From contig CM049321.1 in NCBI GenBank assembly GCA_026874595.1, positions 20,432,979 through 20,496,978 of the forward strand: a stretch of 64,000 nt of DNA, read 5' to 3'. Of this stretch, positions 11,560 through 24,313 are shown in pieces (position 1 is the first letter of the stretch; each line of letters opens with the position of its first letter). The notes under the pieces were generated by a model. The model did not search any database. It worked only from the letters and a program-made list of their open reading frames with translations, and was not told where the DNA came from. Source of the stretch: Sipunculus nudus (Eukaryota > Annelida > Sipuncula > Golfingiida > Sipunculidae). The position numbers were made by a program, and so were the translations under genes.

Positions 11560-11960
11560 AATGCATTAATTATCTGGCGGTAAAAGAGGAAACGTCACTG
11601 AATCCAAGGCTCTGAACAGGACCGGCGTCAATTTAAGGCCGGCGCTTATTTATCTGGGACATTGTTTTGCCCCGGCGACTAAATAAGACAGGCGACTATT
11701 TGAGGTATGGCTTCAGATTAAGGAAATTCGGTATATGCTCCCCTCGGCTATGCCAAAAAAACCCCAGCTCCATACGCAGATTTATAACAAAGTTATCGAT
11801 CTCCAAAATATGTTTCAACGAAATTTCAATTTCGTTTTTTTTTTCAATTAAAAAAATCATATTTTTAACAGTTTTATAGATATCGCTGCAAAACTTCTTC
11901 GATGACTTATACGTATAATAAGAGACGATCAATCTATGAAATAGAAAAAGCAGGACGCCA
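11560..11960. repeat. Possible dispersed repeat with CCGGCG-rich core
   Basis: The GC-rich stretch 11610-11705 (ACCGGCGTCAATTTAAGGCC, GCCGGCGCTTATTTATCTGG, GGCGACTAAATAAGACAGGC) stands out from AT-rich surroundings. Its repeated CGGCG(A/C)-TTATTT motif resembles dispersed repeats common in marine invertebrates. No termini were resolved. Confidence 0.35.
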
Positions 11961-13140
11961 CGAAAGTCCACGTATATGTTTTGTTTGGGTTTATTGAGCT
12001 AGCAATTAAAAATTGGACACTTCCGGTTTGACTTAATACACGCATTAATGCCTCTTTGCTATTATTTATAATGCAAGAAAAATCAAGAACTAAACTTTAA
12101 TAGTAAGGAAGTTATGCTAATACAAAATACAAAATATTTCTAATAATATTTTTAAAAAGCAATTTGCATAAAATCATTACTTCTACAATTTTACAGATGT
12201 CGGTATCAAAAGTTTATTTTGAGTGGCTCAAACTTACAAATCTTTCAAATAATAAAACACCGCCCTCATCAGTATAGGCACATATACAGTGCCAGTGACG
12301 TTACTGGCTCACATATCCTAAATTGGCGCTTCCGGTTTGAACATTTCTGATGAGAAAATTATATTTAAGAAGCCATGGGCTGCATTACAAAAAAAAACTT
12401 GGCAATTAATAAATTTTTAACAAAGTAATGCTCCCCTGACGGTTCTTGAATAGGTCTGAATATCATTTTTAAACTTTCAAAATTTCGTTAATTTTATATT
12501 TTACAATAATTTCTTTCCAAACGTTGACAATCATAACTCCACAACTATTTCCATATAATATGAGGCCCAGATCACCTAAAGAACAGTTTCAGCCCAAAAG
12601 CATGCATTACGAAACAGTTCAGATTGGTCCATAAAATATTTTGTCTGCATCGGGAAGGGTTAGGGCTACAATACGCAAATAAGTCAAGTTGATTTTTAAC
12701 AAAGAGCGCTTTGTAAAAAGTGGTAATTGGTAATTTTAAAAAAAAATATAAAACTCACTATTTTGCCTCTTTCACCACCAAACTTGGTAAACTGCCTTTA
12801 TATATACCTGTGCGTGTGACCTGAAGCCTTTTTTTTTGTCGAACTCAAAGGGTAAAGGGGTACGGTCGGGGTCCAAAGTATGCCATGGAGATACAAAAAT
12901 ACCACTGTTTTTAATTTAATTTTAAACCAATAAAAATTTTTTTTTTAATTTCTTTAGAAGAATTCCTAAGGACCTCTAGTTCCTATAAAAAATCGCGTCA
13001 ATCGCGAACCAGTCAAAATTGACAATTCAGATTTCAATGGATAAGCTTGACAAGGTACATGTACCAGCGCCAGAAAGAAAATGATTATTGGGAAAATGAT
13101 TTGACAGTGTGTCAATCGCACTAAATAACAAAACACACAC
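11961..13140. other. AT-rich spacer, nothing recognised
   Basis: Short shared words (CTTCCGGTTTGA at about 12022 and 12329) hint at an old duplication. No gene or element was identified. Confidence 0.4.
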
Positions 13141-13334
13141 ACACACAAACATATATATATATATCCCTAATATATAATTATTCATATATGTTTTAATATA
13201 TATTTATATATTTATATATTAAATATGAAATATATATATATATATATGCATGCATTATATATTATATACATAATATATAATATTTTAATGCATATATATA
13301 TAAATATAATATTTATAAAAATATTCATGAATAG

Positions 13335-13336
<2 letters not shown>

Positions 13337-13394
<58 letters not shown>
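13337..13394. repeat. (AT)n microsatellite
   Basis: About 58 bp of pure AT, preceded by degenerate TA-rich sequence from about 13150. Confidence 0.95.
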
Positions 13395-13398
<4 letters not shown>

Positions 13399-13451
13399 TT
13401 TCAATGAAAGAAAGTCTTTTTCTTTCAAAATAAAACCATAGCTATATTGGA

Positions 13452-13600
13452 ATACAGTGGAACCACGCCTTGCAACCTTACCACAATTGTAACCTTATGG
13501 TCCCGAATAGATGATCGAGGTAACTTAAAGTTTCACAAATACGACCACCCCCACATTTGCGACCACTTTGGTCGCTATAAAGTCAGCCTAAGGAAGTCCT
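13452..13600. mobile_element. Possible pogo/Tigger-like transposon end
   Basis: TACAGTGGAACCACGCCTTG followed by repeated CGACCAC/GCGACCAC motifs resembles the CAGTGGAACCTCG-type ends of pogo/Tigger-related elements. Only one end is apparent, there is no transposase, and the 84-codon ORF overlapping it is not convincing. Confidence 0.3.
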
Positions 13601-14144
13601 GTTCAATTAATTTACCAAACACTGCAACTAAGTATGACTGGGCCTGGATTGTTCTCTTTGGTAATAGAAGAAACATATTTCTGAATACCAGAGTTAAATA
13701 AAATACGTTTGAAAATAGGTCTAAAGTCCTGTATACATCGCATATTCAGGTTGCTCTATTTTATTCCTTTTTATTATATTCACACCGTATAATTCGACAC
13801 ATTGAGGTATATGTTAATCTTCGTTGTTCAACTGTTTTAATAGTTATTATATTATTATTATCCCTTTTACAGTCATTTGGCATACGTTCCAGAGGCACAC
13901 ATTACTTTGTAACAATCCTAGAAATGTTTGAACACAACCAGAGAAAAAGCAACATTTTATCTTCCTGATCTTACAACTCAGTTCTGGGCAAAATCTAATG
14001 TATTGCCACTGAAGTGGTTTATGACTTCGATGGAGTCCAGAACGTTCATAAATAAACTATAGCAGGTAATACGAGAAATTCTAAGGGAGGTAGATATAGA
14101 TAAAACTGTATTTTATCAGATTTTATAACAATTTGGTGTCCTCC

Positions 14145-17100
14145 CTAGCTTTTCATGACATAGAAAACTGCATCTGATACGGAGGAGCCAGTTGCACCCA
14201 GTGTTTCGCTATTCACCCAGCAGGTGGAGCTCGATTTGATATAGGTAAAGCTAATGCAATCTGGTATGTTACAACAGCGCGATGCACACTGGATCCGACT
14301 GAGGGCATAGGTGATTACTGATTGGCTGCCGTGAATGAGCAGTCCAGTTGCGCCTCGTTTCCATGCACATGTCTTTCGAGATTCCGTGTTTTCTGAAGAA
14401 ATCAAATATATAGTATGATTTATTTGATGTGTAAATCTTAACGTACGGTAGTAACCTATATGTTACTTTATGTTGTAGATCATACATATATATATAAACA
14501 TTGAAACTTATTACATTAATAATATATATATATACCTCAAAACATCGAGTTGCCTGTTGATCGTAAAGGGAACAACTTCGTGAAACTCAAGGAGCAACTA
14601 CATGTTTAAGTAGCGTGTTTACATAATTATTACACATATGCTCCATACGAATAATAGAAAAGTCAGCCACCAAAATATGGTTCATCCGGAACCTCTCGTA
14701 TTTAAGACAAGCATGGATAATTGAACATGGCAAAATACATAAATTTATGGTACACAATGAAGAATATACAAAAGCTGAGGAAAGAATGTCTGGTATTATT
14801 TATCGTACGAAAATTGTGGCACGAAAATACAGTAAATGAACCTGTCGCTAAACAGTTGCAGGTCACAGCAATTAAATCAATCAAACATTACTCATTTTCA
14901 GAGTATTTCATCGATGATAGATCACAACGAAACGCCCATTTTAATCTTATATTCCTGCATAACTTATTAATCCAGAATCAAATGAATTTCCAGATAACGT
15001 ATATTTCGGGGTTCGGGACAACCACTAAAATTTGCGAAAATAGCGAGCTCACGAAAAACCCTGGACAAGTGACAGAGAAGAACAGGAATTGACGATATCT
15101 GACAATAAGCTTTTTACAATCCATCATTGAAAGTGTTTTTTTTTTTTCGTTGGATCAAGGCTAAAATCCCACCTGGCTCCAGTTGGCCTGATTCACATAT
15201 AGACGGCTTCAATTCAGTACATGGTCTTGTGTACCAGTTGCCAGATGATCGCACACATGACATACAGTTGCCATCATTATTTGGCTGTGAAATGCCCCAG
15301 TTCGACCAATTGGACACCAGCGTCCCATCATCCCATTCCCATGTTTCTCCTGTTGGAAAGATATCAAAATGAAACATATGCAATTTCTGAGTGGACTAAT
15401 GAAGGGGAAGACGGAATCCAAACGAATACCGTCATGAGCAGTTAGCAAAATTACTAGCAGTCCTCTTTAGTATTGATAGTTTCGTCTCACATTTGCTAAA
15501 TTGTCAAGGGAAACATTGTCACCAAGTTACAGTATGGTGCTTCAAAAATGTCAGACGACTAATATAATTACCAGCGTTTCTACGCGGTTTATGACTCATT
15601 TTAACGTTCATCTTCCGAAGAGATAATTTAACACAATGTTTCCCAATTTCATCTTTTTATCATTTGTCTCTATAATTACTCCTTTTTTTTAAATGGTGAC
15701 ATGATCAGGGAGATTTTGGTTGTCATGTTCAATCAAACCGTCTATACTAATTTATTTGCAGGACGTCAGTTCGAATCTCGGTCACAACCCCACCGTGCCA
15801 AGACCCTTAAGCAAGGTCCCAACCGAGAGGTAAACTGCGATGGATTAGCGTCCCATTTAGGAGGAGTTTAACTCCTAAGTCGCTTTACGCTAATGAATCC
15901 GGGATGAGCGCCGGTCTAATGAGCCAAGAGGATTACAGACTGGAGTATCAACTGTCAGAAGCCTCGAGTGTCTGGCTTGCGCTAATTGCAATTAAGACCT
16001 GATAAGCCCATCAACTCTATTGTGCGCCTATTAGGCCGCCGTGTCAGGCGCAGCGGCGGCACGGCCTTTGATAAAGCGAGTCTGCTAGATGTTACTTGCG
16101 CATTCCGCTGTAGCTCGCTGAAGCGAAGAACGATATATCCAGTAACTGAGCTTTAAATCACTGAAATAACATTGACCGGAATTATGAATGCGCAAAGGGT
16201 TTGTTTTGTCAAGAAGTATGCGTTACAAATATATCTAGAGAGGTCTCGTGTTGAGGAATCACTGGATCGATTTTGGGATAGATGCGGTCACTCTGCATCA
16301 ACTTCTGTCGTGATTCATGACGGACGACTGGTAAAAGTAAACCTTACTTTCCCTGAATAACTTCGGAATTATAAAAATTTCCATCAGTTGCTACACTTCT
16401 GATATATATTAATAATTAGCCATGTATTACGGTATTCCGTCGATAATTAAATATTTTGACGCTTATGACTGGATGACTTTCATTTTGATGGATAACAGTG
16501 AGCCATCGCCCGCTCTGTCACTAACGGCGTTGTTCTCGTATTATCGCCCATATTTACCGCAATCAGGAATTAACGAGATGTTCCGAAGCCACGTAGAAGG
16601 GGGGGGGGGGGGGGTCTCTCGCGCTGTATCAGTTAGCGCCGGGCTTATCAGCGGCATCTCTGTGTGCCTTTAAGCAGCGAGATTTATGACCCCCGTCAGC
16701 AGCATTCGACACGGCCAGACTCTCATTTGATACTCCAGTCTGTAATCTCCTTGAATGAGCCAACAGGCTCAGGAGCAAAAAGCCCAACCGACCTTTTTCC
16801 GAGAAAAGCCGACTGCCATGCGATATATATTTTTGATTTAGCGTTATGTATAATTCTTTGATTTTAAGGTTTGCTTATTTTCCTAATTTCATCAAAAAGG
16901 GCACTGACCTGTATGCGTGCCACCGATCCAGTAGGTAAACTCGCTTGTGTCCATTAACGTTTGCACTATACTGTTTTCTGCAGTGGATCCAATAATGACC
17001 AGCTTACTTCCCCGGCTTTGGCATTCTTGGGCGGCCGCAGACCGCGAGAGTGAGATAGGGTTCACGTAGTAACATCGTCCACTACTCATGACAAAGCCAT

Positions 17101-17749
17101 CAGGGCATGCGGTGGCTGAGAACATATATTCCAAAGGACAAACATATGTGAGGAAAGTAATGTTAACGGCTCTCCTTTAAATGTGAGCCGTAAACTTCCA
17201 GGTTTTCAGTCCACCTTATCTCACTGAGACAATTGACAAATCATATTGATTAAAACCCAGTATGTAATATTTTGAACCTGGTGTAGCGATCTTTCTGATG
17301 ATATATGTATTTTAGTTAACGTATTAATATTTTAAACCATTTATCATCGGGTAAAAATGATCTGAAGTATCTTGGACACTATGTTTCACAACTGTTAATA
17401 CCTTATTTATCGATTAAGTCATACTTGTTTTTTTATGCTCCTGCCTCTACCAATATGCAAATGCAATAGTAATTTGAGGAAAAATATACAAAGACAGAGG
17501 GACATAACCTTTCTTTAGTTAATTTCTTAATATAGGAAAACACGAAAATATAAAAAAAATTCTTGCTTCATAATATACATCTCCAGAAATATTATTTGAA
17601 AAATACATTATTTTAATAGAAATTTACCAGATAATGTGAATATGAAATTTAACATCAGATAATGCTACCGGAAAATATCAATATAAAAATAAACATCACC
17701 TACCCAAGGAACGCAGCACAACCAGGACTAATCCACCTAACCAATACAT
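14145..17749 (-). CDS. Gene A: secreted C-type lectin with C-terminal PAN-like module (225 aa, 4 exons)
   Basis: Exons (minus): 17749-17704, 17115-16909, 15349-15173, 14392-14145. All introns are phase 1 and all junctions have GT/AG. Exon 1 gives a signal peptide (MYWLGGLVLVVLRSLA). Exons 2-3 form a CTLD, residues about 19-137: first disulphide pair C19/C30, C47, WIGG at 78-81, W88-E-W90, QPN at 106-108, C113, C116, C128 and C136. The usual WND calcium motif is replaced by NWY (122-124). Exon 4 is PAN/Apple-like: C152, C179, C183, C184, C189 and C201, ending VMKS. QPN instead of EPN or QPD makes sugar preference uncertain. It is probably an extracellular recognition lectin. The divergent neighbour is gene C. 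Introns 2 and 3 hold SINE-derived sequence and AT-rich DNA. An AATAAA on the minus strand near 13760 could end the transcript. Confidence 0.85.
15750..16160 (+). mobile_element. tRNA-derived SINE copy in gene A intron 2
   Basis: A box-B-like GTTCGAATCTC at about 15769 is followed by AAGCAAGGTCCCAACC and GCGATGGATTAGCGTCCCAT, matching the conserved central part of invertebrate tRNA-SINEs (box B, then an AAGC-rich block, then GATGGACTGGCGTCCC-like). The tail holds GGATGAGCGCCGGTCTAATG and a GATAAAGCGAGTCTGCTAG segment. Box A is not clear, so the head is degraded. Confidence 0.5.
16600..16820 (-). mobile_element. Inverted partial copy of the same SINE tail
   Basis: The complement of 16715-16760 contains GATTACAGACTGGAGTATCA, which also occurs at about 15932-15951, and further downstream CTGATAAGCCC is shared. 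The two copies are therefore inverted relative to each other in one intron. A poly-G tract (about 16601-16614) sits at one edge. Confidence 0.5.
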
Positions 17750-19992
17750 AACCGTAAAGGTTTATGTTTTCCACTGGATATAGGCACTTTATGAAATTGA
17801 TAATTCTTAACTCGCTTTACCGACACCCTTCCCAGAACACATAACGGCTCCACTTCTACAAGTGAATTTCTGAATTAACCAGCAATGTGGTTCACTATAA
17901 GTTTTAAAAACCGGATGAGCCCCTGTTGTTTTTGTGTATTTGGTTTGCTCTCATCACATTACAGATATGAAATGTTTGTTTTACGTGAGAACTCCCCTTA
18001 AATGCCAATCATTACAGAAGCTGTTACCATCAATGTTTACCAGGTTTTACATTTCGAGGCTCCAAAGGACGACCACTAAGTGACGATTGACTTCAGGATT
18101 TCGTATTCATATGCGAGGTGTATATTTGATTTGTTTAATTATAAGTCCATAGGGACAACGACAAACAGTCAAATATAATCCTGTCACAAGAAACTAAGTG
18201 AACATGCAGGTTTTTATATCAATATATAAAAGAGTATCATTTTTCAAATGGCCTCCGCGGCATGAAATTCTAAGAGGGTTTCCTTTCATGTTATTTAGAG
18301 TTGGCGATGTTACTCAGTAGCGCTTTAAATACATTTATCTGTCTGTAACCTGTGACCAAGGGATAGATGTACCCTTAGTAAATGATAGGTTGAATTTCGC
18401 TCCCTCTGCGGACCCGCTTCATTGATCTATTATGACGTTAAGACCATTTTGTCCCAGCCATGTATCCGTTGCCAGCAAATTGGAAAACCTGCAAAGCGAG
18501 AGGTGCACGGAGCCAATGGTGTTACATTTCGTTTCGAGTGATTGCTCTAGTCTGGCAATCGCTTGCATTGACCACAGGCTCAGAAAGAATGGCCGGCACA
18601 AGTGTTTGTGGGATATCTGGCGCACCTGTTTATATGTTCATGTATATACAACTCCAATGTAATTGTCAGCTAAATGAATAGGCCTTTTATATTTTATTGT
18701 CAGCCAAATATTTATTTTTAATATTTCTGATGAACAGTTCATGGAATAACACAATGCTATGCATTGGATTTATTTAGAAATGAATAAGGTCTTTTAATTA
18801 TCTCAGGGACATGCCAACAGATTAAAGAAACTTACTTTTTATACTCCAAACAATGCAGCCTCTCAGGTATTATGTTATTAAACAAAATCTGTTTGCTTCA
18901 TTGCAACACATTCAGAATTAAAACAGCTTTGTTTCTTTGAGTCTCCTTATAAAGCTCTTGTATTTTTATAATTCGGTAAAAAAAAAGTTTTTCCTAACAC
19001 GTTAAGCATTGAGCATTTTTCTTCTTACCATTTAAATGTGTTCAGTTCAATAAAAAAGTGCTCAGTTTAACAAATCGACAAGAGTCAAGGTATTGTATTT
19101 CATTTCGTTAGGGTAAAATGGAATTTATTGGGGACTATAATACTATATGTACGGGTTCATTGTTTATTCCAGTGTGAGTTCATATGAGCTTCATTCATCG
19201 TGTAACTTTTGCATGTATATACCTGAAGTTTTTTGTGGTAGACTATAAACAAAATGTGTCAATCATAGCGTACAAAACATGTTTTATTTTTCATGACTGA
19301 CCTTGCATTTGGATCCCTTTACTGCTTGGCTAGGCGTGCGTGCTAGGAAGACTGGGGTAAAATTGTCTTATAAATATAGTATAGTTTTCCTCAGTTGGAA
19401 ACCAATTGAAATTTGTGAAACGTTTCTTAAAATAAGTAAGCAGCGGCAGAGGAATAAAGCGTAGGTCTTATTTACCAGAATAAAACCAAAACAATCCAAC
19501 CAAAACAATACTTTGTAAAATGTAGTAAAGTGCACTACTTTAAATAATTAATTAAAATCAATACATGAGAAATAGTATTTTAACCACATCTCGTCACTGA
19601 TGAAAGTTAAGGTCATATTCTTAAAATAAAACTTCAATTAAAGTTTGCTCTGCTGATTTGTTGTTGTCATAAATATTCTAAAAAAAAGTACCAGTAAAAA
19701 TGGGGCTCTAAATGTATGATAGACTCCATGTTATTTGCCACAAGATGCAGAAGAACCAGAAGATAGGAAAAAAATCATGCTTTTCAGCGTTTTACATCTC
19801 GTTTTCGGATAGTGTCAAACAATTTGATAATATTTAAGATTAAAAAAATTATCGCAAAATTAGAATGGGGACCTACTCATTGAACATACTATATATATAG
19901 ACTTCGCGGCTTACAATTTTGAGGGTATTATGGCAAGTTAGCATTATTTTCCAGCCTTGAAGTTTCACGTCGCTGGCCCCTGAAAATCGAAA
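17750..19992. other. Intergenic region between divergent lectin genes A and C
   Basis: 2.24 kb separating the start codons of genes A (minus) and C (plus); both promoters should lie here. It is mostly AT-rich. The stretch 18410-18640 has higher GC and short overlapping ORFs on both strands, but no recognisable product. Confidence 0.55.
19889..19901 (+). promoter_or_regulatory. TATA-box candidate for gene C
   Basis: CTATATATATAG lies about 95 nt upstream of the gene C ATG in otherwise mixed sequence, a plausible distance for a short 5' UTR. AT-rich background makes chance occurrence possible. Confidence 0.35.
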
Positions 19993-22900
19993 ATGGAAAT
20001 CCCATCATTCAAAAGCATCAGTAAAGCTATGAAGCAGTATGGAGTTTGGTTTGCTTTGCTTGCATCTGGATTTTTAAGTGCGTCCAGTAAGTACTTGTGT
20101 GTCCCTGGAAACTAATTACAATGAACACACTCTCGTTAAATAATGAATGATGTTAACCTAGATAGCAGTGACACCCACTGTCACCATGAAAGCTCTCTTT
20201 TTCATTCATACATATAAAACTAAGCACCATTTAAAAACAAATATATTGTTAAATGTTCAGGCAACCCCTCAGCTGTTCTCTTTATCCTCAATAAACATAT
20301 AATTCAACCTTTCACGTCAGGCAGTATTCAGGATAAGGCAACATGTGGTGATAAGAGAATAAAACGGCCCATTAATAGATTAAATAACCAGATGCCTTAG
20401 CAAGCAAAGGCCTCTGCAACAGGGGAAACTGACACTTCATGCATTTCTAATAACTTGTGTATTTTAAAAAGCTGGCTTGTTATTTGAACAAACTGTTCAA
20501 TATTGACAAAAGTATGTGAAGATGATGCACATTATTACTTTTCTATATCAAATATTATTGATACATATTAATTGAATAATCTAATGTCAACATGTTTGAT
20601 TGTTTAAAGAATCAAATTAATTAATACATCACAACACAGAAACATGTTAAAGATTGTAATACATACTGAGTAAGCGTGACCTTTTAATAAAAGGAATGGC
20701 TTTTATATTTACATGAGTTATGTTAAAATATGTTGCCGAACGACATATGATACTAAACATTCCGAAGCTATAGCGTAAATTATTGTAACGACATTTGTCT
20801 ACAAACTCATTTTATAATTTTATACTTTATTGGAAATCTAGCTTAACTTGTTTCTGATGTGCTACATCTTAATCAATTAATGTTATCCGCTTAATATTAT
20901 ACAATAAAACATTTCTTATTCGTTTCCGTGTAAATCTCTTGTAGTTGAAAGTCAAGAGTGCCCCGCCGGATTTTCCAAACATGATGAAAGTTGTTATCGG
21001 TTGTACAAAAGTCGAAGAAATAGGACGGAAGCCGGGAAGGAATGTCAAAGGTCAGGAGGCCATTTGGTTCAGGTTATCTCCTCGGAAGAAAACAAACTTG
21101 TCAGAAACATGGCAGACAAGTTCACACACTCGTTCTGGATAGGTGGTTTATTGAGAGGTTGGTAAAAATTCATTATATAATATCGTTATGGTAACCGTCT
21201 CTGGATGGATAAGAGATCTTATTTTAAGTATTAAACTCCTGGGTTAAAGATAAATCTCATCAAACTTTCATCAGATTAGGCATTAATTTGTACCTAATTA
21301 TAACCTGTTGTTATTCTTTCGGTTATTCTTTTTGTCTATTTATTCAATTTTCACATAATCCCGCATCTTTTCAAACGTTTTTGTACCGGAAAGGTATTGT
21401 TTCCATATGCATTTTGTTTGCATTACCTTTCCTATTGTTTAGATGACACTAAACGTATTTTGTAAGCCTCCCACCGCAAGACGGAGAGGGGTATAGCAGT
21501 TAAAGATTTTCTTTTTCTATTTTCATACTTCGGTAAAAAGTATAGTGGATGGAACCATTAATTTCATTCCCCTTTTTTCATTTATTTCTATCTGTTATTT
21601 TCTGTCTGCAATATTGCTGATATAGAAAAGCAGAAATCTGGGCACAATATTAGTCCTAGGTCTAAGATTTGCCCAGAAATCTATATTTTCCTTGACCTCA
21701 TTCCAAACGTACTCTTTTAAACTGACTGACCATTTTTACTAAGTAGCGGGCATCGGGGGATGCTCCTAGTGATAGTTTTACGAATATATCTATTGTCCCT
21801 CCCACCACCCCTGTCCTCCTGATTTTTCGCGATATTCACCTCAAAAGTCCAACCTGCTTAACAAAACTTGCACCAATGGCAGAAAAGAGGAAAATACGTA
21901 ATTTTTTGTACCCTACCAGCTTAGGATATAATTATTATTCACTTTTTAGCCTAGTTGACATGTCTTATATATACCCGTGATTCATGGCGTCCCTATCAAG
22001 TGATCATTGCGTATCTTCCTTGAATATGGATATGAAGTAATTTGACAAAACAGTGATGCGCATGCACGCGGAGAATACAATTCTCACTATTTACACAGTC
22101 AACAACTGTTGATTATCGGTCCCGTGAATTAAGGGTGTCTCTTATGTGCGTCACGTCTTAAATGATTGCTCCCTGCCATGTACATTTCAGAGATTGGTGG
22201 CAAAATGTCGCCACAGAATTGACAAGTTACTTAAAAAAATGGTTTAAAAATGTTTACAGCAAAATGACATATTGTAGGTCATATTTTCCATGATAGTTAA
22301 TTACGAGTTTTCCTCTTTTTGTCCTAGGTGCTAAGGCTGTGGCATCTATTAACTCCGAAAAACATAATTGCAAAAAAAAGTGGATAGGGTTGGAAGAACG
22401 GATTATAGTTCGTTTCAAAAATCAATAATTTACTTTGGAACTTTTATAAGAAGGTGTATGGGTATGGCCGAACGGATCGCAAATGGTTTGGACACATTGG
22501 TTCCTTGGTCAACCAAACGGGGAAAAATGCATATCTCTTGTGCGAATGACGGGATACTGGTGGTCTAGGTCATGTTACGAAAGAAAAAGCTTCATTTGTG
22601 AAAGTAAAATAAATCATGGTGAGATTTCTACTTTTATTAATCCAACAAATTTTTCCTGTATACATATTTTGCTTTCCTTTCATCGTTATCACAAAATAAT
22701 GCTGTACAAAAGTGTTCCACTTTGTTTTTGTCATTAACTCTTAATAACACAAAATGAGGGAAACATAAAAGACCTATACAATTTGAAATCCACGTAACTG
22801 TAATATTCGTCTATAACTTAAAAAAGCTAAAATGAAGGTATTGTAAAGGAGAATTTTACCTATTTTGACGGCACCATAGAACAGATATTAACATCAATGA

Positions 22901-23292
22901 GATATTCATCCAACTTGATTGGTCTTAGGGAAAAAAAAACAAAGATGACACATCCAGTTATGCACCCAAGATCTATTTTTCCTCATTTATTTGTTGTGTA
23001 CGTTTTATTTGTATTGTAACTTATCTCTGGTTCAGAGATGAGACAGACATGTACCTGGAAGCTATCAGCCTTCATGACGCTTCAACGTTGTAGCAAACCA
23101 GAGTCAGTTACAGTTCACAGTCCAATAGAATGCGCCGCTATCTGCTGCCATACCAGTGAATGCAAATGTATCGCGTACATCAAGAATAACAAGAATAGCG
23201 CTACCTGCTGGATAAATGTAGAAGAATCGGAGTCTTCCGAAACACACAATCAAAGAAATGTTGATGTCTTGATTTACCGATTGAAAGACTAA
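19993..23292 (+). CDS. Gene C: secreted C-type lectin with C-terminal PAN-like module (243 aa, 4 exons)
   Basis: Exons: 19993-20086, 20945-21157, 22451-22618, 23036-23292, joined by phase-1 introns. Exon 1 encodes a signal peptide (about residues 1-31, hydrophobic GVWFALLASGFLSAS). The CTLD spans about residues 37-153: C37, C48, C65, WIGG at 96-99, W106-V-W108, QPN at 123-125, C129, C144, C152. YWW (138-140) replaces WND. Exon 4 is the PAN-like module with C164, a CAAICC cluster, C-K-C and CW, ending YRLKD. The exon 3 acceptor (TTTTATAAG) was chosen because it restores the spacing of genes A and B; a site 3 nt downstream would drop one residue. An intron 2 relic resembles a second CTLD exon. 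A polyadenylation signal AATAAA occurs at about 23918. Likely role: extracellular carbohydrate or pattern recognition (inference). Confidence 0.82.
22328..22431 (+). pseudogene. Relic or alternative CTLD exon inside gene C
   Basis: A strong acceptor (TTTTTGTCCTAG) is followed in phase 1 by GAKAVASINSEKHN and KKKWIGLEER, matching the CTLD segment normally written as G-A-K-L-x-S-I-N-S-E-x-E-N ... W-I-G-L. The roughly 12-residue helix between SINSE and WIGL is missing, and the frame stops soon after (IIVRFKNQ then TAA). If spliced to exon 2 it would give a truncated lectin. It differs in sequence from exon 2 of genes A, B and C, so it comes from another CTLD type. Confidence 0.55.
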
Positions 23293-23917
23293 ATGATCGG
23301 TTGTCATGAAGTACTGGGGACGGTCAGTAAAGTGTGTGAAAAAAGGACTGAGGTTACCTTTTAGTTTGCGCGTGTCTCAAATCGCTATTTTCACGAAATT
23401 GAAATTGTCGCAAAAGTATAACCTCCGTTAATCAGAGGAATCTTCGTCGAAGGCAAGATGTAAATTATTATGAATAATAATTAATTGTGTATGTTCCTGT
23501 ATGTTTCTATTAGACATTATATCAGATCTTTCCCCTTGTCTACAATTGATGAACAGCATTTCAATTGGGCAGATGTTCCCATGGTTCCTACACTGTTGTT
23601 AAGACTTTTTTACACATATTATTTGCCAGAACTAATTCATATAATAATGATTATATTCTGTGTATGTTTCATGTATGGACCCCCCTCCCCCTGGAACGCT
23701 GAACATAAAAATCGCGTAATTTTAGCCTCGCGAATATGGTACTATTTACAGAATATCAGGGAGGTAAGAATTACAAAAATGAATTGGATCAATACATGAA
23801 AAAATGTTTTAAGTTATCTACTTTCATTAAGTGCTATTGTGTTAAAATAAGTCGCCTAACAAAATGACACTTTGATGTGTTTTTTTATGTATATACTGCT
23901 TCGTCAATTAAGTATCT

Positions 23918-23923
23918 AATAAA
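23918..23923 (+). terminator. Polyadenylation signal candidate for gene C
   Basis: AATAAA about 630 nt after the gene C stop codon, followed by GACAAAATTTTTGTG. It is the clearest such signal in the 3' flank. Confidence 0.4.
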
Positions 23924-24214
23924 GACAAAATTTTTGTGAACATGTCTGGTTCATACCAAAACGTGTCTATCACGTGTCTCTAACTGGTCTTGTTGATGTT
24001 TACGCTAATGTTCTAGGTTCAAGGTCAGTGTGTCAATGTCCTTTCAAGACAAACGTTTGAACAATCCATTAGTGTTTGCATTACTTGGGCTATTCTACGT
24101 TTTAACACCACATAGACATGAACTGTGTATCTCTACGAGGGCGTCCACATTCAGAAAAATCTTAACGCGTCTTATGTACGACTCCAGAAAATTCCTGCAA
24201 ATTGCTTTCTTGGT

Positions 24215-24216
<2 letters not shown>

Positions 24217-24306
<90 letters not shown>
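24217..24306. repeat. (CTAT)n-(AT)n compound microsatellite
   Basis: Seven CTAT units pass into about 60 bp of AT. Overlapping ORFs reading YLSIYLSI and IYIY are artefacts. Confidence 0.95.
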
Positions 24307-24308
<2 letters not shown>

Positions 24309-24313
24309 TAACA

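Noticed and set aside
14721-15092. 123-codon plus-strand ORF
   Set aside because: Antisense inside gene A intron 3, with no domain and AT-driven composition.
18419-18681. Overlapping 68-76-codon ORFs upstream of gene A
   Set aside because: Open on both strands in a GC-richer patch, with no splice sites in matching phase and no lectin or other domain.
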